In this document: positions 46,548 through 55,123 of the stretch, in pieces
How the letters are laid out: each line of letters starts with the position of its first letter
Numbering within the stretch: the stretch's first letter is position 1
Assembly: GCA_963849005.1 (NCBI GenBank)
Contig: CAWKGC010000022.1
Location: forward strand, 1-64,000
Length of the DNA stretch: 64,000 nucleotides
Direction: 5' to 3'
DNA from: CAWKGC01 sp963849005
Lineage (GTDB): Bacteria; Pseudomonadota; Gammaproteobacteria; Burkholderiales; Usitatibacteraceae
The notes under the pieces: generated by a model
Databases searched by the model: none
The model's input: only the letters and a program-made list of their open reading frames with translations
Told to the model about the DNA's origin: nothing
Made by a program: the position numbers and the translations under genes

Positions 46548-47591
46548 ATGGACATGCAAGTCAAGCTCACCCAGTTCAGCCACGGCGGCGGTTGCGGCTG
46601 CAAGATCGCCCCCGGCGTGCTGGAAAAGATCCTCGCCAAGACGGCGCCCGGCCTCATCCCGAAGCAGTTGCTGGTCGGGATCGAGACCGCCGACGATGCC
46701 GCGGTCTACCAGTTGAACGACACCCAGGCGATCGTGGCAACGACGGATTTCTTCATGCCGATCGTCGACGACCCGTTCGACTTCGGCGCCATCGCCGCGA
46801 CCAACGCCATTTCCGACGTCTATGCGATGGGCGGGCAGCCGCTGTTCGCGCTCGCGCTGGTCGGCATGCCCGTGAACCAGCTGCCGCTGGACGTGATCCG
46901 AAAGATCCTCGAAGGCGGCGAATCGGTGTGCGCGAAGGCGGGCATCCCGATCGCCGGCGGCCACACCATCGATTCCGTCGAGCCGATCTACGGCCTGGTC
47001 GCGATCGGGCTGGTCGATCCGCGCAACCTGAAGCGCAACGCGGGAGCGAAGCCCGGCGACAAGCTCGTGCTCGGCAAGCCGCTCGGCGTGGGCATCTACA
47101 GCGCCGCGCTGAAGAAAGGCAAGCTCGACGAATCGGGCTACAAGGCGATGATCGCGAGCACGACAAGACTGAATACGCCGGGCACGAAGCTCGGCAAGCT
47201 CGAAGGCGTGCATGCGCTCACCGATGTCACGGGCTTCGGTCTGCTCGGCCACCTGCTCGAGATCTGCAAGGGCTCGGGTGCTGCGGCGACGGTGGACTGG
47301 GGCAGCCTGCCGCTGCTGCCCGGCGCGGTCGAATTCGCGCGCGAAGGCGTCTTTACCGGCGCGTCGGGCCGCAACTGGACCGGCTATGGCGAGCGCGTCA
47401 CGCTGGGCAAGGGCCTCGGCGAAGCGGAGCAGTTGCTGCTCACCGACCCCCAGACCAGCGGCGGGCTGCTGGTTGCCTGCTCGCCGGAAACGGTCGAAGC
47501 CGTTCTCGCGGTGTTCCGCGCAGACGGCTTCGGCGACGCCGCGGTCATCGGCGGGATTTCGGCCGGCGCGCCGCACATCACTGTCGCCTGA
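46548..47591 (+). CDS. selD: Selenide, water dikinase SelD (SenC of the selenoneine cluster)
   Basis: 347 aa. Makes selenophosphate from selenide and ATP. VKLTQFSHGGGCGCKIAP places C16 and K19 where E. coli has the essential C17 and K20; it is a cysteine, not selenocysteine, form. ATTDFFMPIVDDPFDFG and SDVYAMGGQPLFALALVGMP are AIR-synthase-fold signatures, and LTDPQTSGGLLVACSPE ends it. Start MDMQVKLTQ at 46548. Within this cluster its product would feed SenB. No selA, selB or tRNA-Sec is seen in the window, so a role in selenoprotein synthesis cannot be judged. Confidence 0.95.
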   Translation: MDMQVKLTQFSHGGGCGCKIAPGVLEKILAKTAPGLIPKQLLVGIETADDAAVYQLNDTQAIVATTDFFMPIVDDPFDFGAIAATNAISDVYAMGGQPLFALALVGMPVNQLPLDVIRKILEGGESVCAKAGIPIAGGHTIDSVEPIYGLVAIGLVDPRNLKRNAGAKPGDKLVLGKPLGVGIYSAALKKGKLDESGYKAMIASTTRLNTPGTKLGKLEGVHALTDVTGFGLLGHLLEICKGSGAAATVDWGSLPLLPGAVEFAREGVFTGASGRNWTGYGERVTLGKGLGEAEQLLLTDPQTSGGLLVACSPETVEAVLAVFRADGFGDAAVIGGISAGAPHITVA

Positions 47592-47641
47592 AGTTTCGAC
47601 GCCTCGCCACGGGCCCCGTGAAGCCCGGCGATGGTCGCTGA

Positions 47642-48596
47642 CTACTCGGCGTAGAAGACCGAATAGGCGTCACCCTCGGCGCGCCAGGAGCGGCAGCGTG
47701 AAAAGCCCGCCGACCCGAGCAGCGCCTCGAATTCCTCCGGGCGGTACTTGTAGGAATTCTCGGTGTGGATGCGCTCGCCGGCGCGGAACGCGCGCGACCG
47801 GCCATCGACATGCACGACCTGGTCGCGCACCGCCTCGAGGTGCATCTCGATGCGCCCCTCGGCTTCATTGTAGAAGCCGCGATGGACGAAGCCCGCGATG
47901 TCGAAGTCGAATCCGAAGCGCCGGTTGAGGTGGGCGAGCGCGTTGCGGTTGAACGCCGCCGTCACGCCCAGCGCATCGTCGTAGGCGGCATCGAGCAGGC
48001 GCTTGTCCTTCTTGCCGTCGACGCCGATCAGCAGCCCGCTCCCCGGGCGATCGCGAAGATAGCCGCGCACCTGTTCGAGGAAGCGGCGCGCGTCCTGCGG
48101 CGCGAAGTTGCCGACGCTCGAGCCCGGGTAGAAGAACGTCGCCGGCCCGTCCCCCAGCACGCCGTCGAGATCGAGGCGCCGGGAGAAATCCGTCACGACG
48201 CCCACCATGTCGATCTCGGGAAAGTCCTGCGCCATCCGGGTGAGCGCGCGATGGATCTCGGCCTCGGCGATGTCCACCGCGATATAGCGGCTTCGGCGCG
48301 ACGAACGGCAACCAGCTGAGCGCCTTGCAGCAGTCTCCCGCGCCGAGGTCGACGAACTGCTTGCCGCTGCCGATTGCCTCGGCGATGGCCGCGCGATGCT
48401 CGCGAAAGAGCGCGACCTCGGTCCGCGTCGGGTAGTACTCGGGCAACTGGCAGATCGCGCCGTAGATCGCGCAGCCGAGTTCGTCGTAGAAATACTTCGG
48501 CGAAAAGGAGGCCGGCGTGGCGAGGAGCCCGCGGACGAGTTCCTCGCGCTCGGCGGCAGGGTCCTCGGCAATTCGGTTGAAGATGCGGCAGGCCAT
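47642..48596 (-). CDS. egtD: L-histidine N-alpha-methyltransferase EgtD (one frameshift)
   Basis: About 317 aa SAM-dependent enzyme that trimethylates histidine to hercynine, the shared precursor of ergothioneine and selenoneine. FSPKYFYDELGCAIYGAICQ, PEYYPTRTEVALF and the SAM loop FVDLGAGDCCKA open it. A break near 48297 (GGCGCGA) leads to RYIAVDIAEAEIHRAL, then TFFYPGSSVGNFAPQDA. IHTENSYKYRPEEFEALL contributes the substrate site. It is convergent with selD with 50 bp between. It supplies the hercynine SenA needs. Confidence 0.93.
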
Positions 48597-48749
48597 GCTC
48601 CCTCCGTGCGGTTGCGCCGGCGCCGTGGATCGCGGAATTCCTTGCGTTCATTTCATCATAGCAGGCGCAATCCAGGCGGCCGTGGTGCCTTGGTCGCGGC
48701 CAGTCGGATAAACTAACGGGCTGCATCGATCCCCGAATCGCCTCCCCAG

Positions 48750-51700
48750 ATGAAGCCAGACCAGACCGCCCCGGAACTCCACCTTGCATTCGGGTTCCGG
48801 TTTCCGGACCTCTACGACGCCGAGCGCCTGCGCGACCTCGATGGCGTCTTCCTCGAGCACCTGCGTGCCGCCGACCCCGGCCTCTGCGACCGCCTCGTGT
48901 CCGCCCGGGCGGACCCGCAAACGCTGCCTGACAAGGAAGAAGCGGACCTGCTGATCGCGATCGGCCCGCATCTCGACGCGTTCATCGCGGAGCTCTTCGA
49001 CATCGAGGACGCGGCGGCGTTGCTGCGCGGCCGCCACCTAGAGCTCGAGCCGCTGTTTCGCGTCAAGCGCAAGTTCGTGCAACGGCGCGCGATGACCAAA
49101 TACAAGGCCGATGTCGCCGAAGGCTTCGACGGCAATGCCCTGGAAGCCGAACTCGCCGGCTTGCTGGGCGGTCGCTTCGAGGAGCTCCCTTTCTCGATCC
49201 GGGTTCTGGAATGGCTGAAGGACGAGCCGGCGCATGCCGCGGCGTTGTCGGTCGCGGAGCGCTTCTGCGCCTGGGCGGCGCACACCGCCCGAGGCCGCCG
49301 GCGTTTTCGCGATGGCGTGCTGTTCAAGCCCCCCCAGCGCCTCGACCAGTACCGCCTCGTTCCCGTCGACACCGAAACTTCGCAGGGTTACACGGTGCAT
49401 ACGCTGCACCACATCCGCCGCCGGGAGGGCTTTGCGCTGACCGACCACGGCACCTCGCTCGCCGGCGCGCTCGACCAGTCCAACTACTGCATCTGGTGCC
49501 ACGAGCAGGGCAAGGATTCCTGCCGCACCGGGCTGAAGGAGAAGCCCGCCGAGGATGGAACGGTGGCGTTCAAGACCAGCGAGTTCGGCGTGCCGCTGGC
49601 CGGCTGCCCGCTGGAAGAGCGCATCTCGGAATTCCACAAGCTGAAGAGCGAAGGCTGGCCGATCTCGGCGCTTGCCATCATCACGGTGGACAACGCGATG
49701 GTCGCCGCGACCGGGCACCGCATCTGCAACGACTGCATGAAGTCGTGCATCTACCAGCGCCAGGACCCGGTCAACATCCCGCAGTCCGAGACGCGCACCC
49801 TGAAGGACGTGCTCGAACTTCCGTGGGGCTTCGAGATCTACAGCTTGCTAACGCGCTGGAACCCGCTCAGCCTGCGTCGCTGGGCTCCGCATCCGCCGAC
49901 CGGCAAGCGCGTGCTCATGGTCGGCATGGGGCCGGCCGGGTTCACCGTCGCGCACCACTTGATGAACGACGGCCACACCGTGGTCGGCATCGACGGGCTG
50001 AAGATAGAGCCCCTCCCCGCGAACCTGACCGGGGTCGAAATGAACGGCGCACGCGTGCCCTTCGATCCGGTTTACGACTCGGCCGACCTGCGCGAGCCGC
50101 TCGACGACCGCGTCATGGCCGGCTTCGGCGGAGTCGCCGAGTACGGCATCACGGTGCGCTGGGACAAGAACTTCCTGAAAGTCGTGCGGCTGCTGCTGGA
50201 ACGCCGCAGCCAGTTCCGGCTGTTCGGCGGCGTGCGCTTCGGCGGAACGCTTTCGGTGGACGACGCGCTTGCGCTCGGCTTCGACCACATCGCGCTGTGC
50301 GCAGGCGCGGGACGCCCCACCGTGCTCGACCTGCCCAACGGGCTCGCGCGCGGCGTGCGCACCGCCTCGGACTTCCTCATGGCGCTGCAGCTCACCGGGG
50401 CGGCGAAGAAGAACTCGGTCGCCAACATGCAGGTGCGCCTGCCGATCGTCGTCGTGGGCGGCGGCCTTACCGCGATCGACACTTCGACCGAGTCGCTCGC
50501 GTATTACCCGCAGCAAGTGGAGAAATTCCTCGCGCGCCACGAGGCGCTCGTCGCGGAACTGGGCGAGGCGACCGTGAGGGCGCGCTGGACTCCCGAGGAA
50601 GCAAGCATCGCGGAAGAGTTCATGGCCCACGCGATCGCGATTCGCGCCGAACGCGCGCGCGCGAAAGCGGAAGGGCGCGTGGCGAAAGTGCTGGAACTGC
50701 TGCAGGCCTGGGGCGGCTCGACCATCGCCTACCGCAAGCGCCTGGTCGACAGCCCGTCCTATACCTTGAACCACGAGGAGATCGAAAAGGCGCTCGAGGA
50801 AGGCATCCGCTTCGCCGAGAACCTGACGCCCAAGCGCGTCGAGGTCGATGGTTTCGGCCATGCACGCGCGCTCGTCGTCACTTCGAAAATGACCGCCGGG
50901 GACGGCACTTCGACCGAGGCCGAAATCGAGCTCCCGGCGCGCACCATCCTGATCGCCGCCGGCACGCATCCCAACACGGTGCTCGCGCGCGAGGACGCCG
51001 GCCATTTCCACCTCGACGGCCGCTACTTCGAGGCAGTCGACGACGAAGGCCGCAAGGTCAGGCCCGAGCGCTCCGCCAAGCCGCGCGACCCGCAGGTGCT
51101 CCTGTCGCGCCTCGAGGACGGCCGCTTCATCAGCTTCTTCGGCGACCTGCATCCGTCCTTCGCCGGCAACGTGGTGAAGGCGATGGGCTCGGCCAAGCAG
51201 GGGTTTCCGGTGGTCAGCCGCGTGCTGGCGAAGACGGCGCCGCATTCCCCCCTTCCCGATGCCGGATTTTTCGCGCGGCTCGACGGCGACCTCCTTGCGA
51301 CCGTGCACGAAGTCATCCGCCTGACGCCGACCATCGTCGAAGTCATCGTCCATGCGCCGCAGGCCGCAAGGCGTTTCCTGCCCGGGCAGTTCTACCGGCT
51401 GCAGAATTTCGAGGCGCTTGCGCGCCGCGAGGGCAACACCACGCTCGCCATGGAAGGCCTCGCGATGACGGGCGCCTGGGTCGATCGCGAGCGCGGGCTG
51501 GTGTCGACCATCGTCCTGGAGATGGGCGGATCGAGCGACCTGTGCGCGCTCCTCAAGCCCGGCGAGCCGGTGATCCTCATGGGCCCCACGGGATCGCCGA
51601 CCGACACACCCGGCGGCGAGACCGTCGTGCTGGTCGGCGGCGGGCTAGGCAACGCCGTGCTCTTCTCGATCGGCGCGGCGTTCCGCGCGGCCGGAAGCCG

Positions 51701-52257
51701 CGTGCTCTACTTCGCCGGCTACAAGAAGATCATCGACCGCTACAAGATCGCCGAGATCGAGGCCGCTGCCGATGAGGTCATCTGGTGCTGCGACGAGGCG
51801 CCGGGCTTCAGTCCTTCGCGTCCGCAGGACAAGGCGTTCGTCGGCAACATCGTGCAGGCCATGCTCGCCTTCGCGGAAGGCCGCCTGGGGCCGGGCCTCG
51901 CTGCGCCTGCCGGATTGCGACCGGCTGATCGCGATCGGGTCGGATGCCATGATGGCCGCGGTCGGCACAGCGCGCCACGCGGTGCTGGCGCCGCACATGA
52001 AGCCGCACCATTTCGCGATCGGCTCGATCAACTCGCCGATGCAATGCATGATGAAGGAGATCTGCGCGCAGTGCCTGCAGCCGCAGAAAGACCCGGTCAC
52101 CGGTGAAGTCAGTTACGTGTTTTCCTGCTTCAACCAGGACCAGCCGCTGGACCGCGTCGATTTCCCGGCCCTGTCGGCGAGGTTGCGGCAGAACTCGCTT
52201 CAGGAAAAACAGACCTCGCGCTGGATCGCACGGTGCCTGCACAAGGCCGCGAGCTGA
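48750..52257 (+). CDS. Giant FAD/Fe-S oxidoreductase: GltD-like plus PyrK-like domains (one frameshift)
   Basis: About 1,168 aa. Residues 1–240 match nothing I recognise. Two cysteine groups follow, C247-x2-C250-x6-C257 and C326-x2-C329-x3-C333, as in the 4Fe-4S part of GltD-type proteins. A pyridine-nucleotide-disulfide-type FAD/NAD region has GMGPAGFTVAHHL and VVVGGGLTAIDTSTES. From about 850 a ferredoxin-reductase/PyrK-like module has LPGQFYRLQNFE and VVLVGGGLGNAVLFSIG. It ends in a cysteine cluster (CMMKEICAQC) in a second frame after a break near 51895. It is reminiscent of NfnB+NfnA on one chain. Divergent from egtD with 153 bp between. Electron donor and acceptor unknown. Confidence 0.78.
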
Positions 52258-52360
52258 CGGCGAATTGGCGTAAAATAGAAGGTTGTTCGATTCCCGCGCC
52301 GGCTTCCCCGGCCTTTCACTTTGTGCGGCGCCTTTTGCCGCGACTCTCCCGGAGGCTCAC

Positions 52361-53044
52361 ATGAATGGATGGATGAATGGCATTTCCCGAATCACGCTTG
52401 CCGCGGTTGCGTGCCTCGCGCTGCTCGCCGGCCCGGCGTTCGCGCAGTCGGAACAGCAGAAACTGGTGACGGAAGCCGAGAAGACCCTTTCGAATTTCCT
52501 CCGCGACCCGGAAATGAAATGGCTGCAGAACAACATCGGCCGCGCCAAGGCAGTGCTGATCGCGCCCGAGATCGCCAAGGCAGGATTCATCATCGGCGGT
52601 TCCGGCGGCCGCGGCGTGCTGCTCGCGCGCGATTCCGCGGGCAAGTGGGCCGGGCCGGCGTTCTACACGCTTGCCACCGCCAGCGTGGGGTTCCAGGCGG
52701 GAGTTTCCGTTTCCGAGGTGATCACGCTGGTCATGACCGACAAGGGCGTGAATGCCATGCTCTCGAGCTCGTTCAAGTTCGGCGGGGACGTGAGCGTCGC
52801 GGCCGGGCCGGTGGGCGCCGGGGCGCAGTCGGACATCAAGGCCGACTTCGTCACCTTCAGCCGTGCCAAGGGGCTCTATGGCGGCCTCAACCTCGATGGC
52901 ACCGTGGTGTCGACGAACGACGAATGGAACTCCGCTTTCTACGGGAAGAAAGTCCTGCCGCCCGACATCCTCGTGCGCATGAACGTGAAGAACCCGCAGG
53001 CCGACAAGCTGCTTGCGGCAATCTCGGCGGCCACGAAGAAGTAG
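52361..53044 (+). CDS. SYLF (Ysc84/DUF500) domain secreted protein
   Basis: 227 aa. GGAGG five bases before ATG 52361. A signal peptide (ITLAAVACLALLAGPAFA) is followed by a SYLF lipid-binding domain: RAKAVLIAPEIAKAGFIIGG, GRGVLLARD, WAGPAFYTLATASVGFQAGV and AKGLYGGLNLDGTVVS. Bacterial members are periplasmic and of unknown function. Followed by a strong terminator. Frame intact. Confidence 0.9.
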   Translation: MNGWMNGISRITLAAVACLALLAGPAFAQSEQQKLVTEAEKTLSNFLRDPEMKWLQNNIGRAKAVLIAPEIAKAGFIIGGSGGRGVLLARDSAGKWAGPAFYTLATASVGFQAGVSVSEVITLVMTDKGVNAMLSSSFKFGGDVSVAAGPVGAGAQSDIKADFVTFSRAKGLYGGLNLDGTVVSTNDEWNSAFYGKKVLPPDILVRMNVKNPQADKLLAAISAATKK

Positions 53045-53068
53045 ATCCGGGATTCGGTTTCGTCGTGA

Positions 53069-53102
53069 ACGAGGGCACCGGACCGGTGCCCTCGTTTTTT
53101 TT
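53069..53102 (+). terminator. Rho-independent terminator after the SYLF gene
   Basis: Long perfect inverted repeat ACGAGGGCACCGG / CCGGTGCCCTCGT around a single A, followed by eight T residues. It ends 5 bp before the stop of the convergent sugar-nucleotide gene. Confidence 0.93.
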
Positions 53103-53106
53103 CGGC

Positions 53107-54087
53107 TCAGCGCCTGCCTGACGCGGCGGGGTCCCGCGCGAGGAGCGCCTTGAAATAGGCGATCGTGTCCGCGAGGCCGGCCTCCAGGCCGACCGAAGGT
53201 CGCCACGAGAGCTTCGCTTCGGCAAGCGCGATATCGGGCTTGCGCTGCCGCGGATCGTCGACCGGAAGCGCCTTGTATTCGATGGCGGACCCGGACGCGG
53301 AAAGGGCAACGACACGCTCCGCCAGTTCGCCAATGGTGAACTCCACCGGGTTGCCGAGATTGACCGGTCCCGCGAAATCGTCCGGCGTGTCCATCAGGCG
53401 GATCAGCCCGTCGACGAGGTCCGAAACGTAGCAGAAGGACCGGGTCTGCAGCCCGTCGCCGTAGATCGTGATCGGGCGGGCCGACAGCGCCTGCACGATG
53501 AAATTCGAGACCACGCGCCCGTCGTTGGGATGCATGCGCGGCCCGTAGGTATTGAAGATCCTCGCCACCTTGATGCGCAGTCCGTGCTGCCGCCGGTAGT
53601 CGAAGAACAGCGTTTCGGCGCAGCGCTTGCCTTCGTCATAGCAGGAACGCGGCCCGATCGGGTTGACGTTTCCCCAATAGCTTTCGGTCTGCGGATGCTC
53701 CGCCGGGTCGCCGTAGACCTCGCTCGTGGACGCCTGCAGGATTTTCGCCTTGACGCGCTTGGCGAGCCCCAGCATGTTGATCGTCCCGTGGACGCAGGTC
53801 TTGGTCGTCTGCACCGGGTCGGCCTGGTAATGCACCGGCGAGGCGGGACAGGCGAGGTTGTAGATCTCGTCGACCTCGACATAGAGCGGAAAAGTGACGT
53901 CGTGGCGGATCACCTCGAAATGCGGGTTCTCCAGGAGCGGCAGGATGTTGTCGCGGGTTCCGGTGAAGAAGTTGTCGACGCAAAGCACGTCGTGACCATC
54001 CTTCAGGAGCCGCTCGCAGAGGTGGGACCCCAGGAACCCCGCGCCTCCCGTCACCATCACCCGCTTGCGCAGGCCGTAGTTGCTCAT
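53107..54087 (-). CDS. UDP-glucuronate decarboxylase (UXS-type extended SDR)
   Basis: 326 aa NAD-dependent extended SDR, predicted to convert UDP-glucuronate to UDP-xylose for surface polysaccharide. Rossmann motif VMVTGGAGFLGSHLCERLL, then DNFFTGTRDNI, YNLACPASPVHYQ, and the catalytic YDEGKR (YxxxK) typical of UXS. Also RIFNTYGPRMHPNDGRVVSN. Start MSNYGLRKRV at 54087 with GGAG upstream; a longer in-frame start at 54123 lacks support. Frame intact. It is not in a visible polysaccharide cluster. dTDP-glucose dehydratase is the next alternative, but the motif set favours UXS. Confidence 0.88.
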   Translation of the reverse strand: MSNYGLRKRVMVTGGAGFLGSHLCERLLKDGHDVLCVDNFFTGTRDNILPLLENPHFEVIRHDVTFPLYVEVDEIYNLACPASPVHYQADPVQTTKTCVHGTINMLGLAKRVKAKILQASTSEVYGDPAEHPQTESYWGNVNPIGPRSCYDEGKRCAETLFFDYRRQHGLRIKVARIFNTYGPRMHPNDGRVVSNFIVQALSARPITIYGDGLQTRSFCYVSDLVDGLIRLMDTPDDFAGPVNLGNPVEFTIGELAERVVALSASGSAIEYKALPVDDPRQRKPDIALAEAKLSWRPSVGLEAGLADTIAYFKALLARDPAASGRR

Positions 54088-54214
54088 TGTTCGCTCCGTA
54101 GGTTCGTCAGGAAGTGAATGCACGGCAGCAGTAGCTCGCCCGGTGTGCGGCCTCCTTGCACTGATGCAAGGACCGGCGCAATGCCGGATTCACAGTTGCG
54201 GGACTCGCGCGGGA

Positions 54215-54693
54215 TCAATTCGTCCCGTTGAAAGGCCACTCCCAGCTGCAGCGGCTTCCGCCCATGCCGTCGGAGACGCACTTCTTGCCGAGGATGCTGC
54301 CGTCGGTGCAGTGCTGCACGCCCGAGGCCGTTGGAGGTGCAGCGGATTGCCTTTGCCTTGGCATCCTCGCCCCGCGTGGTGCTCACAAGGTTCGGGATTG
54401 GTGCCGATCGCCTTGCCCCCGGCGCCGCACGATGCCGTTCCGGACGCGTCGACGGCGCAGCGGGTCGCACCCTGGCCAAAGGACAGGAAACTGCTGGCGG
54501 GGTCATCGAGGCTGCCGCCGACCCCGTTGCCGCGGCCGTCGCTGCAGCGTGCGCCCCAGAGGCCCTCCTGGGTGCAACGGATGCCTTCCGCCAGGGCCGC
54601 CGGAGCCAAGCCCGACGCAATTGCCAAAAACACGGCTACAGCTCCGCGCTTCGCCGCGGCGCTTGTTCGGTGGGGGAGCGGTTTTCGCTGCAT
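54215..54693 (-). CDS. Secreted cysteine-rich protein of unknown function (two frameshifts)
   Basis: About 159 aa after repair. Signal peptide (GAVAVFLAIASGLAPAALA), then repeated short units with a Cys, a few residues and a second Cys: GIRCTQEGLWGARCSDGRGN, ATRCAVDASGTASCGAGG, AIRCTSNGLG and VQHCTDGSILGKKCVSDGMG, ending SRCSWEWPFNGTN. Around nine or ten cysteines suggest disulfides in the periplasm or outside. Frames change near 54390 and 54325. The ATG at 54693 lacks a clear ribosome site. I do not recognise the family. Confidence 0.6.
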
Positions 54694-54730
54694 AGGCGAA
54701 GAATACTACTTCGCGCCGGTCTTCCAAACT

Positions 54731-54759
54731 GAAAAGCCGGCCACGCGGCCGGCTTTTTC
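54731..54759. terminator. Bidirectional terminator-like hairpin
   Basis: GAAAAGCCGGCC / GGCCGGCTTTTTC around ACGC, with T runs on both strands. It is a near copy of the tRNA-Ser terminator 210 bp away, and a copy of the tRNA 3' end lies beside it. Confidence 0.7.
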
Positions 54760-54782
54760 AATTTGGCGGAGAGGGCGGGATT
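54750..54782. repeat. 33-bp direct repeat, copy 1 (tRNA-Ser 3' end relic)
   Basis: Identical over 33 bp to 54966–54998. Covers terminator arm, CCA and the last 19 nt of tRNA-Ser, but here there is no tRNA body. Confidence 0.9.
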
Positions 54783-54783
54783 G

Positions 54784-54899
54784 TGCCCGGCCCGCGAAGC
54801 CATCGCGGTCCGGGCATCTTGGGCGCTAAAGCCAAGCGCCCAAGACCGCCGGCCGATACAAGCGGCCGGCGTCCAGCAGAGTGCCACAGGCACTCTGCT
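54784..54899. repeat. Array of four strong hairpins between tRNA-Ser and its relic
   Basis: Consecutive inverted repeats: 54784–54816 (TGCCCGG…CCGGGCA with CCGCGA/TCGCGG inside), 54817–54845 (perfect 11-bp TCTTGGGCGCT/AGCGCCCAAGA), 54847–54871 (CGCCGGCCG/CGGCCGGCG) and 54875–54899 (perfect 11-bp AGCAGAGTGCC/GGCACTCTGCT). None has a T tract. No gene fits here; it could be a structured RNA or a site for recombination. Confidence 0.75.
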
Positions 54900-54940
54900 A
54901 GTCGAACCCGTGGCGGCCGCGTCCACACACCCGATCCATC

Positions 54941-54980
54941 AAATTGAAAAAGCCGACCCCAAGGTCGGCTTTTTCAATTT
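54941..54980 (-). terminator. tRNA-Ser terminator
   Basis: AAATTGAAAAAGCCGACC / GGTCGGCTTTTTCAATTT, an 18-bp perfect stem with a CCAA loop, placed directly after the encoded CCA of tRNA-Ser. Confidence 0.85.
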
Positions 54981-54998
54981 GGCGGAGAGGGCGGGATT
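54966..54998. repeat. 33-bp direct repeat, copy 2 (in tRNA-Ser)
   Basis: Second copy of the repeat at 54750–54782, 216 bp away, covering the 3' end of the intact tRNA-Ser plus part of its terminator. Confidence 0.9.
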
Positions 54999-55070
54999 CG
55001 AACCCGCGTTAGGCTATTAACCTAAACACGCTTTCCAGGCGTGCGACTTAAACCGCTCATCCACCTCTCC
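54980..55070 (-). tRNA. tRNA-Ser (GGA)
   Basis: 91 nt with encoded CCA. Starts GGAGAGGTGGATGAGCGG, anticodon loop CTGGAAA, a long variable arm as expected for serine, T arm GCGGGTTCGAATCCCGC, and discriminator G. Reads UCC/UCU codons. Confidence 0.97.
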
Positions 55071-55123
55071 GTTTCGCGAAGCCCTCGATTATAGCGCAGC
55101 GAGGCCGACCCGAAGCGACCCGC

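Noticed and set aside
46590..46604. Selenocysteine (TGA) in SelD
   Set aside because: The active-site codon is TGC, so this is the cysteine form; no in-frame TGA is present.
54784..54899. CRISPR array
   Set aside because: The units are different palindromes without a constant repeat or spacers of even length, and no cas genes are present.
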